A program made the translations under genes and the position numbers. The notes under the pieces were generated by a model. That model was not told the DNA's origin. It saw only the letters and a program-made list of their open reading frames with translations, and did not search any database. From assembly GCA_027922465.2 (NCBI GenBank), contig BQMF02000161.1, positions 558,001 through 622,000 on the forward strand: 64,000 bases of DNA, read 5' to 3'. Of the stretch, positions 34,525 to 45,991 are shown piece after piece (the stretch's first letter is position 1; each line of letters begins with the position of its first letter). The stretch comes from Turritopsis dohrnii (taxonomy: Eukaryota > Cnidaria > Hydrozoa > Anthoathecata > Oceaniidae).

Positions 34525-34971
34525 TCATGCATCCTTCTGTTTTTCAGTCTTCAATACATTTAAAACAATTTTTTTCTTCTTTTTTGATTTTGATGATGAT
34601 TGCTCATCATCTGGCAGTCTTTCACTCTTCCTTTTACTAATATAGGGTTTGGCTTCCCATGGAATTCCCTTTTGGTTCGGATCCAACTCAAAAACTTTGT
34701 TTACAAATCTTTTATGTTCACGTTGCAGATGTTCTACTCTTTCCTCAAATTCTTTAATTTTTCCAGGCTGATAGTCATGTTTTCGAACTCCACTCAGTTG
34801 ATTGAGACAATAGTCGAGGTCCTTTTTAATGCTTGGAATCCATTTTCTCACATCATCAGCCGTTGATAAAGTATGCAAAGGCGGCCTCTTTTTTTCTTTA
34901 TCTTTTTCCCATTGCTTCTCCAAAAATATTCTGTTTAAACCTACAAAATGTTTTTCACAATTTCTTGCCAT
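34525..34971 (-). CDS. Small basic coiled-coil protein starting MARN, not assigned
   Basis: Single coding exon, 148 aa. Starts M-A-R-N-C-E-K-H-F; the middle (W-I-P-S-I-K-K-D-L-D-Y and F-E-E-R-V-E-H-L-Q-R-E-H-K-R-F) is helical and likely coiled coil; the tail is a Lys-rich nuclear-type signal (S-K-S-K-K-K-K-K-I). It reads like a conserved nuclear or RNA-associated protein; the first residues resemble those of the splicing factor ISY1, but the rest does not, so I give no name. A TTTTTTTTAG acceptor sits 4 nt before the ATG (exon would begin at 34975). The longer upstream frame to 35001 is intron-like. Spacing: 249 bp to ANAPC15, 379 bp to PYROXD1. Confidence 0.8.
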   Translation of the reverse strand: MARNCEKHFVGLNRIFLEKQWEKDKEKKRPPLHTLSTADDVRKWIPSIKKDLDYCLNQLSGVRKHDYQPGKIKEFEERVEHLQREHKRFVNKVFELDPNQKGIPWEAKPYISKRKSERLPDDEQSSSKSKKKKKIVLNVLKTEKQKDA

Positions 34972-35350
34972 TATTCTAAAAAAAATACAAACATAGAACA
35001 AATGACATAGGCCCTTACTTAAAGAACTTTTGTCAATAATGTATAAAGTCTTAGAACTTGTTTGCTAGCAGAGAACAAATACTTTGAAGGAATTTCATTT
35101 CAGACTTAATTATTATTACAGAAATTCATTTTCAGCTAATTTGAGTTTATCGTAAACTCTTGGGAACCCCTCATATATAATCTCAATTTAACTTGCTATC
35201 TTTGAAAAAACTCTATAAATTCTTCAAATAATAAACAACCATACATTAGTCCCCAATACTGTTTGCTATTGCTTGCTTGTTTGTTTGTTTGTTTGTTTGC
35301 TCTATCAAGATTTAACTGTAATTTTTTTAAAGAATTACGATGCAGAAACA

Positions 35351-38300
35351 TTAATCAAAATAATCCTCAATGTCAACATTAGGATCAATTAATGATTCTC
35401 CAAGGAAACCAACATCTATTTGATTCAAAATTAAATTTTCAAATGTTTCTTCTAGATCTGTTTCACCAATCAATGTTGCACCTTTCACCCGTCCATCAAC
35501 AAGTATGATTTTGATATACTCATGTCCTTTCGTGAATCTTACCAGCATCTCGCATTTATTTTTATCAAGATTTTGGCAGTTGTAGCAACCTAGTAGGCAG
35601 ATCTTGTAGCCAAAAAATGTTGTAGCATGCGTAAACAGTTCAAAACAAAAATCTAGAGGTGAATTTTCCCCCTCAAAATTTTTCACTATGCATTTGCCAG
35701 CAAAAGCACCTAACTGCCAAGCCTGTGTCCATAACTTCATTTGAAACCATCCTTTTTGAGTGCTTTTCCATGCCACATCACAGACATCACCAGCTGCATA
35801 AACATCTTGGATGTTAGTTCTCATGTTATCATCAACACATATTCCATGTTCTGTTACACTTAATACTTCATCACTAGATACCTTCAAAGAGAGATGAGGG
35901 ACCACTCCAGTAGCACATACAATGAAATCTGCTCCTATAACTTCTTTCGTTGAAAGTTCTACATAAACATTCTCTTGAAATGCTGCAGGATTTTTCGTAT
36001 TTCCAGAGAAAATTCGTATTGGTTCACAGTTGTATTTCATTTCAACATTGTGGCTTGTCTTAGCACTGTTCAGGCAACCAAACAGTCGTTGCTGTTTGCT
36101 CCAGTCCGGACCTAGAGCACAACCAACATGTTTGCTATCAACACTACCTATAAGAATTAAGTGGAAATAGAAATTATGAGATGCTATTAGAAAAATGAAA
36201 TGTTAAAGAAACAAGGAAAACAAATTCAATACAAATTCATTGTAGAGACAAAGAAGCCATTATGTTACGGCTGTTGTTAGCTACGAAAATCCAGTCAGTT
36301 TTGGCATTACATAAAATTTTAAATCGTTGGTAAACAGCAAATTGACTCCATTTTCAAACATACCTTTGACAAACTCTGAGCCCACCTCATAAACCCTTCT
36401 ACAAAACACTGTTTGCTCTGATTTTTTTATCTTTTGTGAGTCCTCATTTTCAAATGATGACATAAAGAATGCTGAAACTCCTTGATCAAAAAATGTGTTG
36501 CCAATGTAATCATCTTTTATACACCAAATGATTTTGCAATTTCGAATTTCATGCCTGAAATAATTATCCACATTCGATTTGTTGTTACTTGATAATACAC
36601 ACATACAAAAAAAACAAACTAAAAGCAAACTTAGAAACCTGTTGTTGATCTTATTTCTCAACATAATTTGAAATAGTACAATGCAAAAGTAAAGAGCACC
36701 GTGGAATTCCTCATTTCTAAAAAGCTAATGTGAAGGCCACATGAATTATTCTGGTGAGAAAACAACTCAGCAAACAAAATAAATGATGAATTCAAGTGAT
36801 AATCAAAAAAATATTCTTTAACATTATACTCACACTAACTCTAAAGCAATCCCCCCATTTCCAATGACAATGATTTTCTTGGCATCCAATAATCGACCTT
36901 GCAGTAATTTCACAGTATCAGTATCTCGAATGTATAAAACATATGGACTACTTTCAGGTCGAAGTTTTGGTTTTGCACCAGTACATATGCAAAGTTTATC
37001 GTATGACAGCTTACGATTACTTGATAGTCTGATACATTTTTCTATAAGTAAAGGATATCTATCTATATGACTATCCTGGCCTGACTACAAGTGAATTTTT
37101 TTATTATCTAATAACAAAACGTATGAAATCAAATTCAGTTGATTCGACACAGTCTATAGACTTTTTTATGCTCTACATGGTTTTTTTTTATATAGGAACC
37201 TTTTTATAAGAACACAAGCCTCAGATTTGGCCACAAAATAAGAACAAAATAAGAACAGCCTGAGGGTTTCTTAGAATTGTTTTAGAAGTATATTGTTTTC
37301 ACTTGCTTCTTTTCTCACCTTTTCTCGTTTTCTCACCTGTGATATTACTCTGTTACAAACAAATTCATATTGTCAACATGGAAGCAAAACAAAAAAAAAA
37401 GCACATTATATATCACTTAAGAGTTTCACAAAAAAAAAACAAAAAAAAAAACACTCACATGATTCATATTACAAAATTGTACTTTGAAAACACTGAATTT
37501 GCTTCAATTTAATATGCATTTTTCCCAATTTATTATGTGATTTCTCAAGAAAAATAATATATATATAGCCGCCAAGGCGGCGTCGCTCACCGCCCATGTG
37601 CACCTGCTCTGTGTCACCCCGGAGACCCCAATAAACCTCATATTTCCTTAAAACCGGTTCGTACAACTTGTATTCAGCCAGAGGCAGATTTGAAATCAAA
37701 TATCAAATATCAGTTTAAACAATGGTTCCAAAAAAACCAAATTTCATGTGCTATTTATTTACTTTTTAAAACTAATCGTTTTTCACTTTATCCATGGTAC
37801 CTCCATGCTTTAACAATACACTCAAAACGTAGAGAGAAAAAAACTTCAACTTATTATTAGCTTTTGTTTTAAAAAGGTTACGCACTCTAACATGGGCACT
37901 ATCAAAAGTAGGGGGAAAATGGTTTCTCTTCTTAAAAAGTTCACAAGGGAGGAGAAAGAAAGGTACGTGCTAAATGAATGAAGTGAACAAAAAACGTGTT
38001 CGATCAGAAGCACATGACAATTAAAAAAAGAAATTAAATTATTAAAAAAAAAAGCAAAAAAATATTTTGTTTCGATTAGGGTTGCAATGTATTTGTTTCG
38101 AACTCATGTCGCACACAAAAAAGAAATAATTTCGCTCACAACTCAATCAACCCTTTTAATTCACGGCAGCACACGGCAAATGTCGATCTAATTGCCGCCA
38201 TAATTTGAGAAAAGCCCACTTCACGTTGGCAAAAAAATGCCGTCGCTGGAATTTTTATATTTTTAGAATTAACCACCCATTAAACAAATAAAACAAAGGA

Positions 38301-38899
38301 AGAAAACATGGATTTTCCATCATAATTTTCGATAAAATGTCACAAGGATTATCGGAAAGCGAGCGGGAGTGCGCCGATTGCTCTAAGTTCTAAATATGTA
38401 TAGGAAAACGAGGGGAAATGCATATTTAATAAAAACAATTTTGCCGACGTGAAAAACATATTCGCCGACGTGTCCAACAAAATCACCATATCACGACGGC
38501 AAAATTATGCCGTCGAATAAAAATTCTTATTAAAAGGGCTATCAATCTACCATTTTGCGTGACTTACAAACAAACAGAGAATCGGCTATTAATATATAGA
38601 TAACCATTTTTGTAATCCAAACTTAAAAGAATAACTCCTTCCTTACCTTTCGGGAATATTTCAGGTACGAAATCAATAATCACTGAGACATTCTCATATT
38701 GATTTTCAAATGATTTGCTGTCACTTTCCTTTGCATGAACTTCATTTAAGATTCTGGTTAATCTGCGGGCTGTCACTGCAGTCTTGACGACATCATTGGC
38801 AGAAACAATTGTGACTTTGATGTTGTCCGAGAGAGATGAGACATATTCAGCACAAGTTGTACCAGCTATTCCACCACCAATTATTACAACAGATTTCAT
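35351..38899 (-). CDS. PYROXD1: Pyridine nucleotide-disulphide oxidoreductase domain protein 1 (PYROXD1)
   Basis: FAD/NAD(P)H-dependent class I oxidoreductase of nucleus and cytoplasm; in vertebrates it protects the tRNA ligase complex from oxidation. Exons 38899-38647, 37041-36834, 36554-36364, 36147-35351, all phases agree, 482 aa (human 500). The FAD Rossmann motif G-G-G-I-A-G is at residues 8-13, the second nucleotide motif G-N-G-G-I-A-L-E in exon 2, A-T-G-V-V-P and Y-A-A-G-D-V-C-D in exon 4. The C-terminus E-T-D-L-E-E-T-F-E-N-L-I-L-N-Q ... D-I-E-D-Y-F-D is diagnostic. No CxxC redox pair is seen near the first motif, as usual for this family. Intron 1 (1.6 kb) contains nested repeats. Confidence 0.96.
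38081..38615. mobile_element. Dispersed repeat with a nested 393-bp MITE in PYROXD1 intron 1
   Basis: The flanks (38090-38148 and 38542-38610) match, in reverse complement, a continuous sequence at about 49985-50105 (TGCAATGTATT..TTCGAAC, GTCGCACACAA, CTACCATTTTGC, AACAGAGAATCGGCTATTAA). The 38149-38541 segment is absent from that relative. It has inner ends CCCTTTTAAT / ATTAAAAGGG and is flanked by TCAATC on both sides (38143-38148, 38542-38547), so it is a later insertion. Confidence 0.75.
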
Positions 38900-39200
38900 T
38901 TCATTATATACATAGATTTTAAAAATTGTTTTGATGTGTTTACTGTGACAATATAAAGGACACCACTAGCAAGAATGTTTTAGTGACAAATGTTTACGAA
39001 AACACTTGATATTTTCATTTCATATATTAAAAATATCTCCTCCAATCAAACCCAATAAAATGATCCCATTCAGTACAGATCTGGTTTCCTCAAACCTTTT
39101 TGGTATATAAGTAAAGTTTTTCATGAAAAAATCTTTTGTTGTTTCTTAGTTTCTTTCATCTTAAAGACATTTCTTTGCAAAAATGATGTTATAATCATGC

Positions 39201-39405
39201 TGTTTTTTCGTTTATCTGTTGAATATATTCAAAAAATGTTTTAAAGGAGAAGGAACGTCAGAAAAAAAATTTTCGTAATATTTGTTGATATGACATCAGT
39301 AGTGCTGTTTTTTTCGTTTATCTGTTGAATGTATTCAAAAAATGTTTTAAAGGAGAACGAACGTCAGAAAAAAAATTTTCGTAATATTTGTTGATATAAC
39401 ATCAG
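39201..39405. repeat. Two-copy ~102-bp tandem duplication
   Basis: Each copy runs from TTTTTTCGTTTATCTGTTGA through GTTTTAAAGGAGAA(G/C)GAACG to ATATTTGTTGATAT(G/A)ACAT. The second copy supplies the left end of the terminal-inverted-repeat element that starts at 39346. Confidence 0.85.
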
Positions 39406-42400
39406 TAGAGGCTATTCAATATAGAAATGATTTTTATTTTTCTATTTTTTATTCTAAGGGGTCAAATTCCTTGTTTTTATATAAGTGAACGTGAAACTAA
39501 TTAGCACGATTTATTTTGAAAACATGCTGCATAATGACGTCAATGTTGTGGCACGGCAGAACGAGAACAGATGAAAACGAAGGAAAAGCAGGAAGCGGTG
39601 TGTAGTGTAGAGAGTTTGGATGACGATGAAAATTTTGAATATAGCTCTGATGAAGAAGATGATTGCCAATACGTTGAAAGTTATTCATGTGAACCGGAGT
39701 ATTCCAATGAAGAGCTGCAAAAAATGAGGATTCTGTGTAGTGGTCAAAACATTTTTTTTTATCACAAATATTCTGAAAGTAGTCAGGTTTCTCATATTCT
39801 ACATGTACACAGGTAGTTAATCTTTCTTGACTCATTAATTATTCATCAAAATAACTTTTTCACCCTTCTGCGCAGTCATCTCATATTTCATATTATGCTG
39901 TGTTACCATTACATTTAGACAACAAAACGCCTGCGATGAAGCACCAAAAAGTAAAAATGAAAAATGTTAGCTAGAATGTTTTTTTTCAAGAACAATGAAC
40001 TTATAACATGGAACTCGTGTTTCAATAAACTAAATCTCAACGATTGAAACTAAATTCAAAATTTTTCCGAAAGCTGTGAAAAAAGTGCTAAATGTAAATA
40101 AACAAACTTACTGTTCTTGAATTTGAATTTCCTCGTCACATAGATAAACAAGAATATGAAAAAATGCTAAAATCAAGCATCGTTGACAATAACACATAGA
40201 ACTTATGCGATATTTTTTGCCAGAAACTGTAAAAAGCTTTTCAAATTTATAAATAAGCAGGCATCATACAAAGAGACAAATGAGTTAGTTAATACACCTC
40301 CATGGTTTATAACATTGCATATGGTCATTTTCAAACATAAGTGGACATGAGGAGATGAAAAAAAATTTTGCATTATGGATTTGATTTTTTTTTACTTTGA
40401 AAGGTAACATATTTAAGGTTCAAAATCAGTCATAAAAAGACAAAAACCTTTACTGTACGTTTCAAACCCAGTGTACTAAAGTAGAGCGCTTTGAGAAAAA
40501 TTACTTCAATAAATTTCATGAAAGCTTTGTGACCAATGTTTAACACATTTAAAAGTGACATGTTAAGTTTTTTTAAATTCAATATCACCAATAGAGTACT
40601 TTAAAGAGATTCAATGCAAAAAATTTGGATGAAGGTAACTCGTATATGAGATATTCAGTCTTAAGTACAAGTAATTTTTATTGTAGTGTCACTCACGTTT
40701 TAGGTAGAAAAGTTGTGACTACACGAGTTAGTGAGCAGAACTTTATAAATGAACCATATGTGTAAATAGCAATTGGTGCCTAGAGAGTGTAACCCTACCA
40801 AGGAATGAAATCTTTCTTTAGTGTAGCTCGTATCAGTACTTTAAAATCTGTAGTGTCACTCACAATGTAGTGTCACTCACGATTAGTTGTTCTGGTATAG
40901 GACCATTTAAACATGGAAAATTCTTACCAGTCAATTTTACAGAATTTTCATGCTGCTGCTGAGAAATAGGGAGATAAAAAAAGTTCATTTCTACTTCAGA
41001 TACTATTTTTGGTTGCTCATCAGGTGAAAGAATACATGCTAAACTGCATCAATTGTCCTGTTTTCAAGAAAATGTTACAACATTTTTATGAATTGTATTG
41101 TAAGACTTATGAAACACAAGTCACCAAAGGTAAAATTGGCCCAAGCAATTGCTCCTGGACTTGAGTGGTCAAAGACTAAACTAAAACAATTCAACAAATT
41201 TCAGCATGGTGGCCAGTTAGGCAGTTAACTTCATTTATTAACCGTTTATGGAACAGACGAATTAATCATGATGTTGTTAAAAATTAGCAAGTTGTTACTC
41301 TTGTGTGCCAAATAAACAGTATAGTTTTAGTTATATTAACATGTTAAGAACACAAATCTTCTGATTTTATCGAAAATCAATATGTTTTCAAATTTTCCAG
41401 CTCCCGAAAATTAAAACCCACCCGCTTATTAGGTTTTAGGAAATTTTCCAATCCATCCCATTTATTTGGCACACAAGAGTATTCCCTTTCAGCCTAAAAT
41501 AATAGTGATAGAATATCAAATAGTTTTCATACCAAAAATTAGACATTATAACTTGATAGACAATTATCAAATAAGTCCACTATTATTTTTTACATAAAAT
41601 TACCCAGTACAATATTTTCCACAGTAAAAATTTAATTATTATTATAATATTCACTACCTTCACGAGCAAAACTTTTAAGTTCCAGGAGAAGCTAGAATAA
41701 CAGGTGCCTGTACAAATCTGATAAATGGTGGAAATTGGAGTCAGACCGAAATGCAGTCTGGTATCAGGAACCAGATATTGTGGGTCGTCCTTTGAAAGAA
41801 CCCATAATGCACTGCAGGCGTGGTTTATATATATATTGAGGTCTTCTTATGATTCTAGAATTGTTCTTTGTTCTTATAATTGAAGCAATCATGAGCATTT
41901 CAGTTGTGATACATAACTATTGAACGTAATTCATAGTTGAATTACACTAATTACACTCTTTGTATTGACAGGTAGTGTCACTCACGTTTTGTTGTAGTGT
42001 CACTCACAATGATACATCATCATATAATCACCGACTCAAGCTAAAAAATCCCAACAAATTTTGTCCATTTTCATAATTGATCCTTTTGTGATGACATATA
42101 CAAAAATTAAGTAAATATCCAAAGTAGTTGAGCTGGAAATAAGTTATATGTCATAGGTACTGAAAACTCTTGTCCAAAAAAAGTAGTGTCACTCACGGGT
42201 AGTTGTTCAAGTATATTTAAAGAACAGTTTATTTGTTAACCTAGATTTTTTTGTTATTACTAAAGTTCCATGTTGTGTTCAGAAAGAGCTAATAATTAAT
42301 TTCCAAAAACTTTTTATTCTTGGTTTATGCCCTTTTTAAGTACTCCAAATGTAGTGTCACTCACGTTTGAAAATGACCATATATAACATTCAGAATGATT

Positions 42401-42583
42401 TCACGCGCATTCGCAACATCGACGTCACATCATTGAAAGTTATTGCAAAGTTGTTTAGTGCAAAGTTGTTTAGTTTGGGACCAAATTGAATGAATTTTGC
42501 AAAAAAAAACTTTGGAGGCTGTTACTGATGTTAAAGACTGAGAGTTAAAATGAAAAAAATATCTAACATTCGTTCTCCTTTAA
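39346..42583. mobile_element. Candidate outer TIR element (3.2 kb)
   Basis: Left end TTTAAAGGAGAACGAACGTC and right end (reverse complement) TTTAAAGGAGAACGAATGTT match at 18 of 20 positions, with a second shared block (AACATCAGTA, AGCCT) about 50 bp in. No target duplication was found. Inside lie an acidic ORF (39571-39816, plus; D/E/Y/S-rich, no recognised domain) and the second TIR element at 40317-42381. Confidence 0.5.
40317..42381. mobile_element. 2.07-kb TIR element with seven identical 14-bp motifs
   Basis: Inverted ends TATGGTCATTTTCAAAC (40320-40336) and complement (42365-42381). TATAACATT occurs at 40308-40316 and 42382-42390, a probable 9-bp target duplication, with three extra bases (GCA) on the left. 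GTAGTGTCACTCAC occurs exactly, always on the plus strand, at 40683, 40850, 40867, 41972, 41994, 42183 and 42351 (first bases). The last copy abuts the right end. No long ORF is present. Confidence 0.7.
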
Positions 42584-42661
42584 AGTAAAAATTGGCTGTT
42601 TTAGGGCCTTTCCATCCTAGAATTTTTGGTTAAATATGTGATGTGTAGAGGCTGAATGTAA

Positions 42662-43082
42662 GGGGTCAGTCACAAATCGATTTTAGGTTTAGATAACATC
42701 ATATGACGTTAGTGGGTGGGTGGGTTAATTCAAGTGACGTTAAAAAATTCATAACAGAAACATCGATTTTGAAAGTGCTATTTTTTTGCGAGAACACTCT
42801 CCACTACCGTGGTTCATTTTCTTGCAAGATTTCCCGATTGTGGTAATTTGGGTTATTTTCCAGTTTTATGGTCAGCTAGTTCCGAATCTATGTATGTTGT
42901 TGTTGGGAGATGGTAAATGTATGATGTTTTTTTAACTGAACTAGCATTTTTACAGAAATACTCAATTACATCGATTTTTGACCATTTCCGACATATGACG
43001 TTATGAGTGGTGGGTGGGTGGGGTACTATTCGTAACGTCATATGACGTTATTTGAACCTAAAATCGATTTGTGACTGACCCC
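42662..43082. mobile_element. PIF/Harbinger-like MITE, 421 bp
   Basis: Long inverted ends: GGGGTCAGTCACAAATCGAT followed by TTTAGGTT, then a shared ATAAC(A/G)TCATATGACGTTA block and a GGGTGGGTGG tract on both sides. Flanked by TAA at 42659-42661 and 43083-43085, the 3-bp duplication typical of Harbinger elements. No ORF. Confidence 0.85.
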
Positions 43083-43264
43083 TAAAGAAAATTACATATA
43101 TATGTCTAAAAATGTTTTGTTCCTGACTGTCATATTCTGTGTTCTGTATCAATAATATTGTATTTATAAAAACAAGAAAAAAATGAATGTTTTATGTCAG
43201 CAATTAATAACATGTTCACAATAAAAACTTCGCAAAAAGTCATATCGTTTCTCATATAGCTATA

Positions 43265-44419
43265 CAGTTAGGACCACTCGACCAAAACTTGTGATAAAAA
43301 GCGTTTCATACTACTTTATGACAGCCACACGACGCAGTGCATTCGCAACGTTTTCTTCCGATTTGAGAATACAAGATTGAGAAATGTATTGTAAAATCGT
43401 GAAAGAAGTAATTATCAATCTGATTTAATTTGTAACTTAGGACTCTTTACTTTGTACATTCACGTTTGTCCAGAACAAATTATTTGTGATTTTTCTATGA
43501 AGCCCAAGAATATGTGAATGAGAATTCGTCGAGATACAGACGAAGTTCATCGTAGGCATTAATGGCACAAAAGATCGGGAACACAAAAATTCTCGCGACT
43601 TTCGCGACTGCTGGCGACTTTTAAATATTTTCACAAAAAACATTTCACGGATTTGCAGCCATTTTTTTGAAGGGTGAAGGGTGCTCGTGACTTTTTGTGT
43701 TATTTTTGTATTCAGATTGAATAACTTTGTTTCCAGATCCCCAAAATAATTAGGCAGTGGCATAACTCGGGAGTTGCTTTGGGTGCAATCGCACCACCCT
43801 CGGATTTAGTTGGCCTTCTTTGTTTACCAAGCAATTTTTCAAGCGATATACTACCACATATTTTTAGAACACTAAGTTTAAGCTAAGGGGAGGACTGAGT
43901 GTATAATTACGAAATATATGTTCTGGTGAAGCGTATAATAACCATTCGTTCGTTTGAATTATTCATTCCGAATGCTTCCCGAAAATTTAATATTGCAATG
44001 TTTGGTATTGTTATGCTTATGATTTTAATAATCGTTTTGTCGATACGCCACACAATAGCGCAATTTAATTTTATCACCATTATTGAAACTTATGCTAATG
44101 TATCGGTAGAAAAGTGGTACTCCTCCGAAGATGTAGAAATTGTTTGTTTTCTTCTTTCTTCATTTTCTGAAGAACTAAGCCGAAAGGGAAATTTTGACAC
44201 GGTGAAAAGTTTTGTTTTTGCATGAAGTTTCACCACCCCAAAAATTTACCGTGTTGAATTTTTTCCCTAGAGCTATGTTTCTATGCAGTTGCTATGCTAG
44301 ATCATCATCATTCAATCGGATGTATTTAAATAGGAGAGTAAAATAAAATTATCGAGGCAATTCTTTATAGTAAATCACGATTATTTTAACGATGAATTCT
44401 GGTTGAGTGGTCCTAACTG
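43265..44419. mobile_element. Candidate 1.15-kb TIR element
   Basis: Left end CAGTTAGGACCACTCGACCA and right end (reverse complement) CAGTTAGGACCACTCAACCA match at 19 of 20 positions. Flanks share only CTAT. A plus-strand ORF of 108 codons (43899-44225) encodes a hydrophobic segment (M-F-G-I-V-M-L-M-I-L-I-I-V-L-S) of unknown origin; its reality is doubtful. Confidence 0.65.
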
Positions 44420-45020
44420 CTATGAGGACTTCAAATTACTTCAGAGAAGAAATTTTAATAAGCTTTTTCTATGAGGGCAAGTCTCAAAAGAATTATCAAT
44501 TATACCACAAGAAGCAGAAGTTTAGAACCATACAATACATTGATAAATGCTTCCTTTCTGTGTATAACCTCTCTGAACCTTTTAACTTTTTGCTATCATT
44601 AAAAAAAATTGATGCTATTGCACTTTTGTACGACCCTAATATTATTCATGATTCTGATTCAGAATTTAACACTGATTACCTGAAGCTGGGTCTCAAAAAA
44701 TCAACAGGTTAGGGTTTAGGTTTAGATATCAATAATAATCAGCTGGTGTTGTTGCATCAAAATTTACATCGTGTGACCGTTGAAAGTATCTTTTGTTCTA
44801 CTGATATTTACTGATCTTACGGACCGAAAATTTATCGCGGATAAGATAAATGTTTATGGTTCTAATTTGGAGTTACTTCTGGTTGTGCAGAAAGTCTTTT
44901 GATACCAGTTTGGTTGATAGAGTAGGACACTATCTATCAGTCCGACACTATCATGCCTTAACGGCTCCCCTACCATTTTTGATTTTTGATTGTTGGGAAG
45001 GAGCGCCAGAGTAGGCAGAT

Positions 45021-45468
45021 TTGTCAATCACAAGCAATGAACAAACAAAGAAAAGAAGCTATAACCAAAGGGTAAACCGTATTGACCAAGGAAGCTTCAC
45101 ACCACTAGTCTTCACTTGCTTTGGCGGTATGTCGCGAGAATGCTCGACCTTTTTCAACAGACTAGCAGAGATGATTGCGGATAAAAGAAACGAACCGATC
45201 CACATTATTAAAAACTGGATAAGATGTAGAATAAACTTTAGCCTTCTCAGATGCCAGCTGCTATGTCTCAGAGGATCTAGAGGATCAAAAAGGCTGTTCG
45301 CTGAACAAGATGACGTAAATTTGATCACCACCGAATGTCAATTACAATCCTGAATCTTAACGTTTTTAATTTCTATTTCTATTTACTATAATATTGTTTA
45401 TGCTGTGATTGGGAAGAAGTCATTTTTGTAATAAAATGTTGTAATAAAATACGATATAGTGTCAATGA

Positions 45469-45504
<36 letters not shown>
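45021..45504 (+). mobile_element. 5'-truncated copy of the non-LTR element
   Basis: A frame to 45353 reproduces the final block of the element in RIF1 intron 1 (F-T-P-L-V-F-T-C-F-G-G-M, N-W-I-R-C-R-I, L-L-C-L-R-G-S-R), followed by about 115 bp of 3' UTR and a poly(A) run of over 30 A ending at 45504. Only the last ~0.5 kb was inserted. I could not identify a target duplication. Confidence 0.85.
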
Positions 45505-45506
<2 letters not shown>

Positions 45507-45625
45507 ATGGCGTGCCGTGTACACAACGGTCGCGCACCACAACACAACGGTGGGGGTGTGTGAAGAGGGCGGCGGGGGTGAGGTGGCGCACGTGCTTTTT
45601 TTTATAATAATCGTGAAAAAAATCT

Positions 45626-45697
45626 AATTTTACGGTCAAGTTCTTCTTTTCTTAGAGTTGTGTGCGTAAACAACTAAAAGAACTTGACCGTAAAATT
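45626..45697. repeat. Perfect 20-bp hairpin with 32-nt loop
   Basis: Arm AATTTTACGGTCAAGTTCTT at 45626-45645 and its exact complement at 45678-45697. No transposon flanks are evident, so it may be the core of a small foldback element. Confidence 0.8.
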
Positions 45698-45991
45698 TAA
45701 CTAGTTAGTAAATATAGATAGATAGAATTCCATTCTCCCCTTCGTATTTTTTCGTATGATTACATGATCAAGAAGATTTTAGATGAATGAAAAATACTCT
45801 CTTTATCATCCGTAGTAGAAGAAAAAAAAAACAACAGTTATTTTGTTTGTATTTGAAGTCTTACGTCTGAATCGTCGCAGAAAATCATCAAATTAACAAA
45901 CTTTAATTTATATAATGATGATAGACGATAGAATTGACCATTTGACTTACCTTAAACTATATACATGCAACTACATGATGCAAGACAGACA

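Noticed and set aside
35277..35302. (GTTT)n and, at 33045-33073, (AAAC)n
   Set aside because: Simple microsatellites; no further meaning seen.
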